Below are positions 1 through 12,007 of a DNA stretch of 64,000 bases, one piece after another. The notes below the pieces were generated by a model. That model saw only the letters and a list, made by a program, of their open reading frames with translations. It had not been told where the DNA came from and made no database searches. Every line of letters starts with the position of its first letter. The stretch's first letter is position 1. A program made the translations under genes and the position numbers. The stretch comes from Skeletonema tropicum. Its lineage: Eukaryota; Bacillariophyta; Thalassiosirophyceae; Thalassiosirales; Thalassiosiraceae. The stretch is taken from assembly GCA_037178625.1 (NCBI GenBank), contig CM074139.1, forward strand, positions 558,001 through 622,000, in the 5' to 3' direction.

Positions 1-567
1 AAGATGAATATTACCACTTGATTGATTGATTTGATTTGATATTGTCAACAACAACAACAATATCACAAGAGACATTTGGTTGCGATCGTTTCGTCGTTCA
101 TGGAGGTTGATGCCTTCCAAACAAACGCCGCGCCGAAAACTCATCGAGATTGAATGGTGCTTTCGCCGAATCATGTCCGTTTGACCCCAAACAAAAGCCA
201 ATCGTTTCGTGATTTTTCTACATAATAACAGTAGGATGTACTAATTCCAAAAGATCCAAGTTAGTTCAAACGAGTCAAAATAACGAGAAAGTCTGTCAAC
301 ACTACCTAAATTTTTGGCGACAACTTATCTTGTTAAATTGGTGAAGACGCCCCTTTGCGCTTTTGGTGTTGGTAGTATCCTCGTTCCGAGTTGGTTAGAC
401 ATTGGCTGTGTGCTTCGCATTGGTGGTTGACAATAGAGTGCTGTAAGGCATCTTCTAACTTGGAGGAGTCGGCATTCGTATCGTTTCTTCATGGTGCTGG
501 CTGAAATATATATCAAAATCACCTCTGAAAAACACATAACACAACATACAATCATTGACACCAAAAA
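1..567. other. Upstream region without a supported gene
   Basis: I see no coding sequence I can support here. A 79-codon minus-strand open frame at 325-564 has no recognisable motif and lies in the likely promoter of the plus-strand gene that starts at 568. The DNA is AT-rich with short CAA runs near 50. Confidence 0.4.
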
Positions 568-2277
568 ATGACACTGCCCAAACTCTCCGCAGCGCTCACC
601 CTTCTCCTCGCCGCCAATGCCTCGGCTGCGGCATCATCATCATTTAGCACCTCGTCTGAAACCAATCAAGAGTGGTATGTCGCCCAACAAGCCAGAACCT
701 TTTGGCACCGCATTAAGCTCTCTAGAGAAACAACTGCCATCGACGAGGAGGCTACCGACACAACGACATCATCATCATCCGGTGTCGAACGTCACCTATC
801 CTACAGCAATCTAGCCGCGGCACGTAAATCACACTCCTTCACTAAACTTCAAAAGCATCAACCCCCCTCCCCGGTGGATGTTATCAACTCACTCAGTGAA
901 TACGATCAATTCTGGATTGAAGTCAAACCCGAGTCCTCTCCATCCTCCTCCTCCTCTCGATCCGGCAGCAGCAGCAGCGGTTCCTCCTACTCTGTTTCAT
1001 CACGCTCATCCTCCTCCACCTCAAACCGTCGCACGGGACCATGCGTCTGGTCCGAATGCGCCCTCGACAACGTCGACGACGAATACACCGGTGACAATCG
1101 CGACGGTGATTCCCAATGGTACCAATTCCGCACACAAGAATTTTGTGCCAATGCCGCCTACTCCCTCTACGGACGCAAGAAGGGTGATCCATGGGGCAGG
1201 TTTGGAGAGTGTACCCAACGACATTTTATTAATTCCTTCTTTACCTATGGGGGGAGTGATAATTTGTTAAAGGCTGTGATGGGGGGACAGCGTCCGACGG
1301 TGTATTATAAGAATAGTGGGGCGTATAGTAATGCCGATTGTGTGGCGGGGAATAATGGATATTATTCGACATTGGGGTGTTCGGCGAGTGGAGAGTTTAT
1401 CATTGCAGATTTTGGGGGGAATACGTGTGATGGGAATTACTTCAAGGGGGGGATGGAGAGTTTTAGTGGGTACAATGCGAATTTTCGGAATATCAAGTGT
1501 CAGGGGATGGAGGCGAGTGGGTCGGAGAGGAATGCGTTGTATACCCTGTTGCAGAACTCGTGGGCGTGTGATGTTCGGACGTTTGGTGATGCTTGTCCTG
1601 ATCCGTATCAGAAAAAGGGGTATTATGAGTATGCATTGCAGACTGCACAGGCTGGAGGCAACCCTATCCGGGCGTACAATCATTTGGTGTGGAAGGATGA
1701 GTTGAGGGGGTTTAGTTTTGTCTTGTTGGCAGTTTCAGGACTGTTTTTGTTTGCCGCCTTTTCGATTAAGCAGTGTGTCATCAAGAAGCAACCGGGTTCT
1801 CTTGCCGCGTCTACGTTTGATGATGAGGTTTCTCCCAATGCGTCTGCTATGACGTCTGGCTCATTTAGGATTGAATTGGAAGATGGTGGTAGATTGAAGA
1901 ATGTGATGGAAAGACTTAGTAACAAGACTCTTAACACTGCAGCATGGTTGCAATGGAAGGTTGGGAAGGGCCAGAAACCTGAACCCGAGCGTACCTTCCA
2001 AGGTGAGAGTCCTACGAAGAAAGATGCGGAGGAGGGGTACAAGAGCCCCGTTAGCAAGGATGAACCCGTTAGCAAGGATGAACCCGTTGCTATGCCTTCT
2101 ATTGGACTTAATCGCAGTGAAACTCCAACTAAGGCTCGTCTTGGACTGACTGTGTGTGATACGAATGAATCTGCTTTGGAGATGGCACCGGTGTCGTCAG
2201 ATGCCAGCGCAGCTAGTCCTCAAGCGGAGGAGAAGCCTTGGGTGACAATGAAATCTCCACGTCAATCACTGCAGTAA
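568..2277 (+). CDS. Single-span membrane protein, diatom-type, unknown function
   Basis: An intact 569-residue frame beginning at an ATG. Residues 1 to about 21 form a signal peptide (hydrophobic Leu/Ala core ending ASAA). A Ser-rich low-complexity stretch lies near residues 120-155. A Cys-containing ectodomain follows (motifs CVWSECALDN, FCANAAYSLYG, CSASGEFIIADFGG, CQGME). One hydrophobic segment near residues 378-400 (FSFVLLAVSGLFLFAAFSI) is followed by a Lys/Glu-rich tail of about 170 residues with a short PVSKDE tandem repeat. This predicts a type I plasma-membrane or endomembrane protein. I recognise no catalytic family. Codon use changes inside the gene: the first 600 bp favour C-ending codons, while 1200-1700 is rich in GGG and other G-rich codons. 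Confidence 0.8.
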   Translation: MTLPKLSAALTLLLAANASAAASSSFSTSSETNQEWYVAQQARTFWHRIKLSRETTAIDEEATDTTTSSSSGVERHLSYSNLAAARKSHSFTKLQKHQPPSPVDVINSLSEYDQFWIEVKPESSPSSSSSRSGSSSSGSSYSVSSRSSSSTSNRRTGPCVWSECALDNVDDEYTGDNRDGDSQWYQFRTQEFCANAAYSLYGRKKGDPWGRFGECTQRHFINSFFTYGGSDNLLKAVMGGQRPTVYYKNSGAYSNADCVAGNNGYYSTLGCSASGEFIIADFGGNTCDGNYFKGGMESFSGYNANFRNIKCQGMEASGSERNALYTLLQNSWACDVRTFGDACPDPYQKKGYYEYALQTAQAGGNPIRAYNHLVWKDELRGFSFVLLAVSGLFLFAAFSIKQCVIKKQPGSLAASTFDDEVSPNASAMTSGSFRIELEDGGRLKNVMERLSNKTLNTAAWLQWKVGKGQKPEPERTFQGESPTKKDAEEGYKSPVSKDEPVSKDEPVAMPSIGLNRSETPTKARLGLTVCDTNESALEMAPVSSDASAASPQAEEKPWVTMKSPRQSLQ

Positions 2278-3724
2278 TTATATTGTAGGTGGTATTGTCA
2301 AGATTGTCAGGTTTATGATCAAGATGGCTGTAGAGAGAGAGTGTTTGTGTGTGGAGAGAGGTCGTGTATAGACTATAGGGGGAATGGATTGTCTCATAAT
2401 ATATATGTTCATGCCGATAATGGGGGGATGTTATTGGCGGGGGTCGTATGATATCCGTGTAGAGAACTAATAAATACTGCAATTATTATATCATTGTGAA
2501 TTTATGGTTGATTATGGAGTATGGACCATTGTATATCTCTACCTACAACGGTTTGGTTGTGATATGATCAATCCTATTCCTGAGCAGACATGTGTTAATT
2601 GACCAAATCGGTTACATCTTGGCATGTAAAGGTCATAGCAAGGCGATGAATGGCGTTTTGGAATCCTCTCATTGAGCTCTGTCAACACGGCTGTCAATTG
2701 GACGTGGTATGAGGCTGAATATTCATCAATCTTTTCATCCAAATCAAATTGTTCAAAGAGACCACCAGTCGATTAGTCGTTTCAAGCGCTATCGATTGAC
2801 CACTACCTCTAAAATTGAGCATAATCGCAGCTCTTTCTACCTGCAGTCGCCCTGTCAAAATAAACTTGTAAACGATCGTCGAAAATCATGACTTGTTGGT
2901 TTGAGCAATCCAAAACGATTCTTCCACTTCAGGCGCAGTATCACAATGTGTTTGATCACACGGCACGATCATGATGGGTTGATTGCTGTGTATTAGAGAC
3001 GCTTCGCTTGAGACACTTCTGATATGCGGTGCCGTCCATTAAAGGCCTCGGCTGCGCTTGATTTTAACCACCACACCTTTCAAGCAGCATCTGCTGGTGC
3101 TGGTGGATGGAGGCAGAGGGCAGAGGATATTTGTTTTGTGGTTGGTGGATAGTTGTTTTCATGTTCCTCCTCCTTGTCCTCCCTCTACCAACCACCAACT
3201 ACAAGTAATCCCATCCTCCTGCCTCCACCACCCACCACTAGCCACCACTACATATCATTGCCGGCAACGCTTGCTACTTACTGCTGTGGTTGATGGTGCG
3301 GTGCTTGATAGATCGTTGTCGTTGGCCACCGTCTTTCTCACAAAAACACTCAAATAAATTCAAACCACTCAACGGTCATCAATTCAAATAATTTGAATGA
3401 GCTCTTTCTCGTTTTCTCTCGGCCGTAGTTTCACTTTTTTGCCCGCCCGTCTCGTCCAAGTTAGACAGCTTTCTTCAACACCAACTAACGACCAACGACA
3501 TCGCGATTCATCGACTAATTCGGCCATGCATGCATCAAGGCTATCATACGTGTTCGCAATATCTCAACCATCGCACCGTTACCAAGTTTAACAGATGATA
3601 GTGGCTGCGGCATATGTAAATTGGCTGCCTCGGTTGGAGAGATTTCAAACAGGAGAAATAATTCGGGTGCAACCCATGTGCTTCGGTTTAAATATCTCAA
3701 TACATACTTCTAATACATAAATAT
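2278..3724. other. Intergenic region, no supported gene
   Basis: About 1.4 kb between two plus-strand genes. The open frames here (for example 3058-3357 and 3397-3591) are short, start at non-ATG codons or lack motifs, and show no conserved composition. CCACC-rich simple sequence lies at about 3060-3260. The 3' UTR of the upstream gene and the promoter of the mucin-like gene must lie in it. Confidence 0.4.
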
Positions 3725-6700
3725 ATGAATATGGGTGGTTCAAATCGATGTAATAGAATGATAGGCAGCTCTGCACATGCTAAGAGAATAATAATCATCG
3801 TTGCTATTGCAGCAGCATGGTTTGACCAGGTGAGTTTAAAATGTACACATGATGTGCACATCTTCTGTGTTGTGCATGTACATGTACAAATCAATAATTT
3901 GAAATTATTGCCCATCACTCAAAAAATGATTCTTCCCCATTGAACTCTTTACTGCAGGTAAATGGATTCATTCCACCATCAAATTCGACGACGGCGCCGC
4001 CAGTAATATTGGAAGAACCATTAGTAACTGAAAGGCCGACTAATGAGCCAACAACAAAAGCACCAACGACCGAGAGGCCGACTTCAGCTGCGCCAATTAC
4101 TTCTGATCCAACTACGGAGGCACCGACAACTGAAGCACCAACTACATCACAGCCAACTACAGAAGCTCCGGTGACTTTACGGCCAACAACTGATGCTCCT
4201 GTAACATCCAGTCCAACAACTGAAGCTCCAGTCACTTCTTCTCCAACAACTGAAGCTCCAGTGACGTCTAATCCAACAACTGAAGCTCCTGTAACGTCAA
4301 AACCAACAACTGAAGCTCCGGTGACGTTACGGCCAACTACAGAACTGCCTACTACGACATCGCCATCGAAAGTACCAACTCCAATTCCTTCTCTCCCACC
4401 GTCTCCTCCTCCCACAACAACGAAACCAACACCTCCACCATCATCATCAACACCAACAATCAAACCTGTTGTATTATCTAATCCACCAAGCACATCGTTA
4501 CTACCAACGCCACTTCCAACTCCAAAACCGCCAACACAAGAGCCAACACAATCTCCAACAACCTCATTACTACCAACGCCACTTCCAACTCCAAATCCTA
4601 CTCGAGAGCCAGTATCTTCATCTCCAGTAATAATAACATCGAGTCCGTCACCCCCGCCTTCAGAGTCGCCAGTGGTTTCTATTCCAGTAACCAGGGCTCC
4701 TGTGACTTCACGCCCAATAACGAATGCTCCAGTGACTTCCAGTCCGACGACTGATGCTCCAGTGTCTTCGAGTCCAACAACTGATGCTCCGTCGACTTCT
4801 AGTCCAACAACCAATGCTCCTGTAACATCTAATCCAACAACCGAAGCTCCGGTGACTTCCAGTCCAACAACCAATGCTCCTGTAACATCTAGTCCAACAA
4901 CCAATGCTCCGGTGACGTCTACTCCGACAACTGATGCTCCAGTAACATCTAATCCAATAACATCGAGTCCTTCATCCCTGCCTTCAGAATCTCCAGAAGT
5001 ATCATCATCTGCAGCTCCTTCTTTAATACCATCGACTGATGCTCCGATATCTTTGTCACCGATAACATTGGATCCTTCGACTTGGCCTTCGGCGTCGCCT
5101 GAAACTTCTAGTCCAACGACTGATGCTCCAACAACTACTGCTCCGGTGACTTCTAGTCCAACAACTGAGGCTCCAGTGACTTCTAGCCCAATAACGAGGG
5201 CTCCGGTGACTTCTACTCCGACAACCAGCGCTCCAGTGACTTCCAATCCAACAACTGAAGCTCCAGTGACGTCTAGTCCAACAACAAATGCTCCAGTGAC
5301 TTCTACTCCAACAACTGAGGCTCCAGTGACGTCTAGTCCAACAACAAGTGCTCCAGTGACTTCTAATCCAACAACTGATGCTCCTGTGACTTCCAATCCA
5401 ACAACTGAAGCACCTGTCACTTCTTCTCCAATAACATCGATGCCTTCGGAATCTCCAGAAGTATTATCATCTGCAGCTCCTTCTTTAATACCATCAACTG
5501 ATGCTCCGATATCTTTGTCACCGATAACATTGGACCCTTCGACTTGGCCTTCGGCGTCGCCTGAAACTTCCAGTCCAACGACTGATGCTCCAACAACTAA
5601 TGCTCCGGTGACTTCTAGTCCAACAACAAATGCTCCTGAGTCTCTTCGTCCTTCGCACGTGTTATCTACGCCGCAACCTACTATACAATCAGATGCTCCT
5701 GTGATCACGCCCGAATCTTCTACACCAACAACTCTTTCTCCAACGAATGATACTTTGGCAGCATTTCCTCCTACTAATGAGGAGGGGACAAACACAACAA
5801 CACCAATACCTACTTTTGATTCGGCAGAATATGAAATTGATATGGAAATTCAAGTGTTCATACCACCCGAAACAACTACAGCAGCAACCCTTTCTCCAAC
5901 TACTGGTGGTATTGGGGGGACAAAGACTGCAGTTCCTGTTCCTGAGCCTACAGCAGCATCTCTTTCTCCAACGAATAATACGTTGGCGACGACAATACCA
6001 CCTACTTCTGAGTCCACTCCTGCGGGGGAGACCGGCATGTCACCACCACCACCAACTCCTTCACCTACTTTTGAGTCTACCCCTGCGGGCGAGACCGGCA
6101 TGTCACAACCACCAACTCCTTCACCTACTTTTGTGTCTACCCCTGCGGGGGAGACCAGCATATCACCACCACCATCTCCTATGCAGCCATCTATGACTAA
6201 AGTCGTCTCATCTGAATTCGCCGCTCTTGTTGCAGACTTTCAAAGTAATAATTTGAAGAAAACATCTGTGGAGGGATACCTTACCATGGGATTTGGACAA
6301 TGTTTATCAACCGATCAAATAGGGCAACGCCCCATCAACGAGTTCCAATACAGTGGATTGCAAGTTAGTGAGACAGTCACAACTCCATTGAAATGTGCTC
6401 AATCGTGTGAAGAATGTTTATGTGGAGCTGCAAAGAGGGGATTGTTCTATGTGGGGTTTGAATTAACAGCGGCGAATAAGTGCAATTGTCTTTTGAATCG
6501 TCAAACGTTTCTGGAACCTGGATTTGGAAATTTGACACGGGCTAATTTGGAGTTTGTTCAAGGGTCATGTAGTTTGTTTGATGCCGAAATTCCTGCAACT
6601 GGTGATTTATTTATGGGGGAAGGGCCTGCGAAAGGTTCTGTCGGATTTGGTGATCAATTTCTGTGCTACTCGGTAAGTGTTGTATGAATTGAAGGGGATG

Positions 6701-8382
6701 CAAATTGTTCGGTATTTTGAATCATTTCAATAGGTTTGCATCTTCTTCTCATTCTCATTGACTCAAATTTGTCACCATTAATCCCCCTTCTCTCATACCA
6801 GATTGGAAAGGACGAAGACCCATTTGAAAATAACAAGAACTTCGAAGCACGTTGTGCTACTAATTCACCTAGTATTTCCTCCGCACCATCTGCTATGCCA
6901 TCCTCTCAGCCAAGTATTTCCTCCGCACCAAGTAGAGAAGCATCCGAGGAACCAAGTATCAGTATTTCTCCGTCGATCTCTTCTGAACCGTCGGGGACCC
7001 CCTCTGCAAATCCATCGGAATCTCTTGAGCCTTCAACTTCTCCCTCTATAAGTTCCAGACCTTCGAGTACACCTTCGAATCCGCCATCTGTCTCTCAACA
7101 TCCAACTTTCCAACCTACTGTAAGTTCCAAGACTTTTAGTTATTACTATATTACTATTTTGAGATATTATGATCCACACTCATAATAAAATACTCACTTT
7201 TTTCGTCGTTTGTATACAGTCTGCACCAACTAAGAAGCCTGTGACTCCAAAGCCGACTCCAAAGCCGACACCGGTAAGATCGTAATGAATTTCAAGTTGC
7301 TATATGCTTGAACTTGAACGCTGCACTCATGCCTCTTCTCTCTTCCTATTATGTTCAGGAACCTACCAGTAAGCCAACTATATCTCCGACTCTTGTAAGT
7401 AGCAAAGAATAATGTGTAATTAATGGATCTCACCAGTGATGTGATTGTATTCTAACCTATTTCTTCTGAAAAGTCTCCGACGTTTACTCCAACAGAGAGT
7501 CCGACGACTTCGCCAACGTTAACGCCGACAGGATCGCCGACGCTTTCGCCAACAGGATCGCCCACCTTAAATCCAACATTTGAGCCGTAAGTTGATCAAA
7601 TGTTGGAAGTATTTTCAAATCTTTTACGACGTCACTAATTCATATTTTCATCTTTCCTTAACCAGGACTATTGATCCAACAACTGAACCGTGAGTGCATT
7701 TATCGTGAATTTTGTATCTCAATTTTTAATGCCAGTGTAAAACTCATACTTGCGTCGTATCGCTTTAATGTGTTACAGTACCTTCGATCCGACTACCGAC
7801 CCCACGATCTCCCCGTGAGTGTTTTAGGCGCGAATTCATTTGCGCTCCTCTTTTATGTAAATACTGCTTTGTTCACCAAAAACTCATTCTATCTTCTTCT
7901 ACCAAAGGACGGGAACTCCAGAGCCAACTGGCCGTGCTGGAGTGTTTCCAAGTACCTCCAAGCCCACAAGAAAGCCCTGGAATCCAGGCTGGCCGAAACC
8001 TCCTAGCTGGGACTCATCACATGACAAACCTACCAAACCTAGTTCGTCAGGTGACGATTGGAACAATGACGACTGGTGGCCTATTTTCCCTGGAAAGTCG
8101 TCCAAAGCAAAATCTTCCAAATGGAAACAAGGCTCGTGGAAAGCTGGCGCAAAGGGGAGCAAGAGTGGTTGTATTCACATCAATGGACGAAGTTATGACG
8201 ATGATGGGTATCCATGTGTTGGTCATGTTGGAGGGAAATCTGGCAAATCGGTGAGGGCGAACCACGCTGGGTATAGCATCATCGACTTTCAAAGTGTGGT
8301 GGTGAGGAATTCAGGCGGAAGATTACGACATCGTGTTGGACTATCCTTGACTCTGCTGTATTGTTTAACAATGCTGCTGTAA
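3725..8382 (+). CDS. Mucin-like Thr/Pro/Ser-rich GPI-type surface protein, nine exons
   Basis: My model joins 3725-3829, 3958-6672, 6802-7119, 7220-7273, 7359-7394, 7474-7586, 7666-7689, 7779-7814 and 7908-8382. Every junction is GT-AG and the frame stays open, giving about 1291 residues. Exon 1 encodes a basic start and a hydrophobic Ile/Ala core ending AAAWFDQ, a secretion signal. Residues about 45-750 are 10-residue repeats of the type PTTEAPVTSS, likely heavily O-glycosylated. A Cys-rich WSC/apple-like module follows at about residues 800-965 (CAQSCEECLCG, FYVGFEL, CNCLL). Then come SxxPS repeats, short Pro/Thr micro-exons, a Trp/Lys-rich part and a hydrophobic C-terminus (LSLTLLYCLTMLL) behind RNSGG, which looks like a GPI-anchor signal. 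Role: cell-wall or surface adhesion, by inference. The long antisense frame over the repeats is a by-product of the repeat. Confidence 0.75.
4100..5640 (+). repeat. 30-bp tandem coding repeat (PTTEAPVTSS type)
   Basis: Dozens of roughly 30-bp units encode PTT(E/D/N)APVTS(S/N). A longer block (AAPSLIPSTDAPISLSPITL and the part after it) occurs twice, near 5010-5130 and 5470-5600, so a segment of about 460 bp was duplicated inside the array. Confidence 0.85.
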
Positions 8383-8604
8383 ATTGAGCAAGACTTTGAA
8401 TTCCTCATTGAAAATGTGACGTTGAGACCGTGCCGTACTATTTATCGAAGGCGGCAGTATACAGTATATGTAATTGTACTTCTGTGGCAGTTTAATCACA
8501 GAAAATTCGAGATAAATTTATGACTTTTTATTGTGTGATAATCCACTGCTTGCAACATTTCCCCCATGGGCAGCTAGCAGACGACTGATGATTTGTCAGC
8601 AAGT

Positions 8605-10059
8605 TCAAGAAGAACACAGTTTCCAAACAATGGCGACAGCAAGCATTCCCATAGACATGAATGTCAGCATCAGCTCTTCTCTAGCCTTTTCCTTCAGTGC
8701 GAGCGGCTTTATACTATTGAGGCGTTCCACAAGTTCAAATGCCATCTCCAGATTTTCAGCATGCATTACAACAATAGCTTCTCTCTTTTTGCGATCTTTC
8801 TTCGAGGTTGCCTCTACTTCATATGCCAGAGCGTCATCATATAGTAATTGGGCAACGTCCCGAGCTTCCTTGGCTAGAGCCAGGCAGTCATCCCCTTGAC
8901 TGGACTTTGCGAGTACAACATTTTTCCACTTCTTACCTGCACTTCGAATGAGGATGTCGGCAGCTTTGTAATCGCCAAGATATGATGCAATCATAAGTGG
9001 TGACACGTATACTTCTCCAAATTCACCTCCTCGTTCAGTTGGCAGTGGAATGCGATCGCAACAAAAATTGCGACTAATAGTGAGCAATCTCAGCACGTTG
9101 TACGCTCTTGTCCTGATGGCTGAAATTTGCAGGAAATGAATGAGCTCATACATAAATTCAAAATATAGAAGAAGAGAAGACAATTTCTTACCAGTAAAGG
9201 CAGCCGCCTTCAAAAGTTCCTTGCTACGAAACTTGATCTTGCATCTCTCCTCAAAAGGCAGGTGGTGAAATGGAATGTCAGCTTCACATGACTCATTGCT
9301 TCCATCTGAATCGAGGCATTGAGGGGCAGCTTGAGCCCTATTTCTTTTCTGCTGCTTCCTTCTCCTCGCGTTCTTCCTTGCCCATTTGCCCTTTCCTCGG
9401 TCATCTTCTTTAGCGTGCGACTCTGACTCTGCTGCAAACGGGGGAGATGTAGTGCCGAATCAACCTCTTGCGGCATTTCTTTGCGCCATATCAAATTTAG
9501 CAAATTCTTCATATACATCTCTCTCGAATTTTTTTTCCTTTTGCCGTTCCCTCCTCCGATTCCGCTGGCGACTCCGTTTTGCTCTTCTCTTGGTAGCCCT
9601 GGTGTCATTTTTGCCTTGTTGCCTTGCCCCTTCCTCATCATCGTTACCGCTCCCCTCCCCAAGAATTTTCTCCACCTCTGCGAATTCATCATTGATCTCC
9701 TGCATTTTCTCTGTCGCCTCCTCTTCATTGCCAATATTCCTGTCGGGATGCCATTTCATAGCCAGTTTGCGATACGCTTTCGTGGCCTCTTCTATTGTAG
9801 TATTTGCCTCGCCCCCGTCCAGTCCGAGGACCTTGAATGGATCCTCATCGTCTGTTTTACCACCGTCGCCGTCTTTACTGCCGCCGCCGTTGCTCTTTTC
9901 GCTGCTATCACTGCTGCTGTCATCACTGCTGCCTTGACTTTCGCTAGAAAATAGCAGCCGAATCAATGTCGCCAGAACTGTCACAATCCAATCGATGATA
10001 TTCGTCATAGTTGACAGGAACAAGCTTTCCCTTTCTTCCGGCGACAGATCCTGTTCCAT
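8605..10059 (-). CDS. J-domain (DnaJ/Hsp40-type) co-chaperone with ankyrin-like C-terminus
   Basis: The start is the ATG at 10059; the frame is open further upstream but without another ATG. The product begins MEQDLSPEER, has a hydrophobic helix at about residues 18-39 (IIDWIVTVLATLIRLLF), an acidic Ser/Gly linker, then a J domain with the HPD motif in MKWHPDRN at residues 104-106. J domains stimulate Hsp70 ATPase activity. Charged helices follow, then a region with one ankyrin-like unit (SPLMIASYLGDYKAADILI). Two gaps need splicing: a good GT-AG intron at 9120-9191 (72 nt, in frame), and an in-frame TGA at 9460-9462 that only a 33-nt GT-AG gap (9432-9464) would remove. With both removed the product has about 449 residues. 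If the 33-nt gap is not an intron, the protein ends just after the J domain. Confidence 0.65.
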
Positions 10060-10092
10060 GCTATCATCGACGTCAGACAATGAGGTCACCAA

Positions 10093-10312
10093 GGAATGAT
10101 GGCAGTGGCAGTAGAGGGCCGGTCAAGAAGGCAGGAGAGAGGATTTGTAACAACAATGCGGGGCCGCGTGACTGATCACAGAAAAAGGGCGCAGCTTCTT
10201 TCATCGTTTCGTTGCGAGAGTCCAATGCAAAAGGTGGGAAAGAGAGATAGATGGATGGTATGGTATCTTACGTAGACAATAACTAGGTACCCTTATGTAC
10301 TGTACAATCAAC
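10093..10312. repeat. Dispersed flank repeat, copy 1
   Basis: Sequence at about 10095-10205 (GATGGCAGTGGCAGTAGAGG, then GGCAGGAGAGAGGATT and AAAGGGCGCAGCTTCTT) resembles 15330-15410, downstream of the HA-repeat gene. It is one member of a local dispersed repeat. Confidence 0.6.
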
Positions 10313-11174
10313 TTATGGTACAGTAAATGCAAATGTTAACTTCACCTCCGATGATGAGGAAGAGACATCCCTCAAAAAGTGAAGGACCTCTGTGTATGAG
10401 TATCCTTTGTGACCATTCACTGCAACAAATACAACCCCGCTTCCACGCGTTCGGACGAGCTTATGATCATTTACAGCAATAATGACATCCCCGCGCCTGC
10501 GGATGAGATTACCGGCCTCAGCTGGGCCTGGTGAACCATCTGTCTTCCTACGATATCCGGTGAACAGAAAGTGAAATCCTTGCTTCAAAATGTTCATGAG
10601 AAGACCTTGTCCTGGGACAACTATGACGAGGCGATTTTGTGAGTCAAAAAGTTCACTATAGTGAAGAGAAGATAACATACATTCACATACCCGGGATCTC
10701 TGTATCGTAGTAGTAAACAACAGCAGGTTGCGACGTGGCTCCAATTTGAACCTTGGATGACTTTGATTGTGTCTTCTCTGAAGAGTCGTCTTGAGATTCC
10801 CTCTTCCTCTTCCTCTTTGTAGCCTTGTTCTTCTCCTGAAACTCTTCTACTTGTTCTCGGTACTGAGCAAGCGTGCGATTCCTGGCTGGATGCAATACTT
10901 ACTTCAAGCTACGGTCATTCAGCAGATTCTGACTTTCGTCACAACAAAAGCATATCGCATTGTACGCTCCCTTCTCGATTCCAAAGTCAACGTTGGGAAC
11001 ATAATAATCCTCCGAGTAATGAGGTTTATTCTTGCAGTCCAAACATTCAAAGTCTCTGAATACTAGCTGCGTCTCATCAATGTTATTCGCATCACAGTGC
11101 TTCTGCACACTTGATATGAGAAGAAGCACTTTGAAAACGTCGCTGTGACCTGCCTCACTCTGTTTACAACGAAT

Positions 11175-11960
11175 GCAATGTCTCCTTTAGAGATGGCAGG
11201 ATACTTCGCCTTCATCTCTTCAGCAAACTGCTTGAGGTCGACCTTTCCATCCATCATCTGCCGCTGCTTTTGCTTTTGCGTCGGCAAGCTCTTCGTATAT
11301 CATCGCTACATCATCTTTGTTCTTCTCTCTAGCGATGACGAATGCAATGGCTCCATTAGAGATGGCAGGATACTTCGCCTTCATCTCTTCAGCAAACTGC
11401 TTGAGGTCGACCTTTCCCTCATCCGCCGCTGCTTTTGCTTTTGCGTCGGCAAGCTCTTCGTATATCATCGCTACATCATCTTTGTTCTTCTCTCTAGCGA
11501 TGACGAATGCAATGGCTCCATTAGAGATGGCAGGATACTTCGCCTTCATCTCTTCAGCAAACTTTTTGAGGTCGACCTTTCCATCATCCGCCGCTGCTTT
11601 TGCTTTTGCGTCGGCAAGCTCTTCGTATATCATCGCTACATCATCTTTGTTCTTCTCTCTAGCGATGACGAATGCAATGGCTCCATTGGAGATGGCAGGA
11701 TACTTCGCCTTCATCTCTTCAGCAAACTGCTTGAGGTCGACCTTTCCCTCATCCGCCGCTGCTTTTGCGAGAACAATCTCAGCTGATATTTTCACTACAT
11801 CTTTCTGATGTTTCTCTCCAGCGATGACGAAAGCAATTGCTCCCGTTAGACATGTCAGGATAGACCTGCCTGATCCCCCGAACGAAAGCATCCATGTTTA
11901 CCTTTCCATCATCTGCCGCTGCTTTTGCTTTTGCGTCGGCAAGCTCAACATGAATCTTCT
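11175..11960 (-). repeat. 165-bp tandem coding repeat
   Basis: The same landmark (GAGGTCGACCTTTCC on the plus strand) recurs at 11234, 11403, 11568 and 11733. That is a 165-bp period (55 codons), with 169 bp in one interval because of a 4-base insertion. Units are nearly identical; the outermost unit near 11850-11960 is diverged. Confidence 0.85.
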
Positions 11961-12007
11961 TGACATCCTTCCACTGTTTCTCACACGCTAGAAAGCCGCA
12001 GTACATG

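Noticed and set aside
3915..5795. 626-codon antisense frame (GASVVGLEVT repeats) opposite the mucin-like gene
   Set aside because: It is the complement of the PTTEAPVTSS repeat, has no non-repeat domain, and ends where the repeat array ends. The plus strand has a signal peptide, splice sites and a Cys domain.
9386..9954. Two plus-strand frames (Ser/Leu-rich) opposite the J-domain gene
   Set aside because: They mirror the Glu/Arg/Ser-rich coding sequence on the minus strand; the J domain with its HPD motif fixes the real strand.
11145..11808. Plus-strand Cys/Phe-rich frames over the 165-bp repeats
   Set aside because: These are repeat shadows; the minus strand links to a PDZ domain and has the coherent amino-acid pattern.
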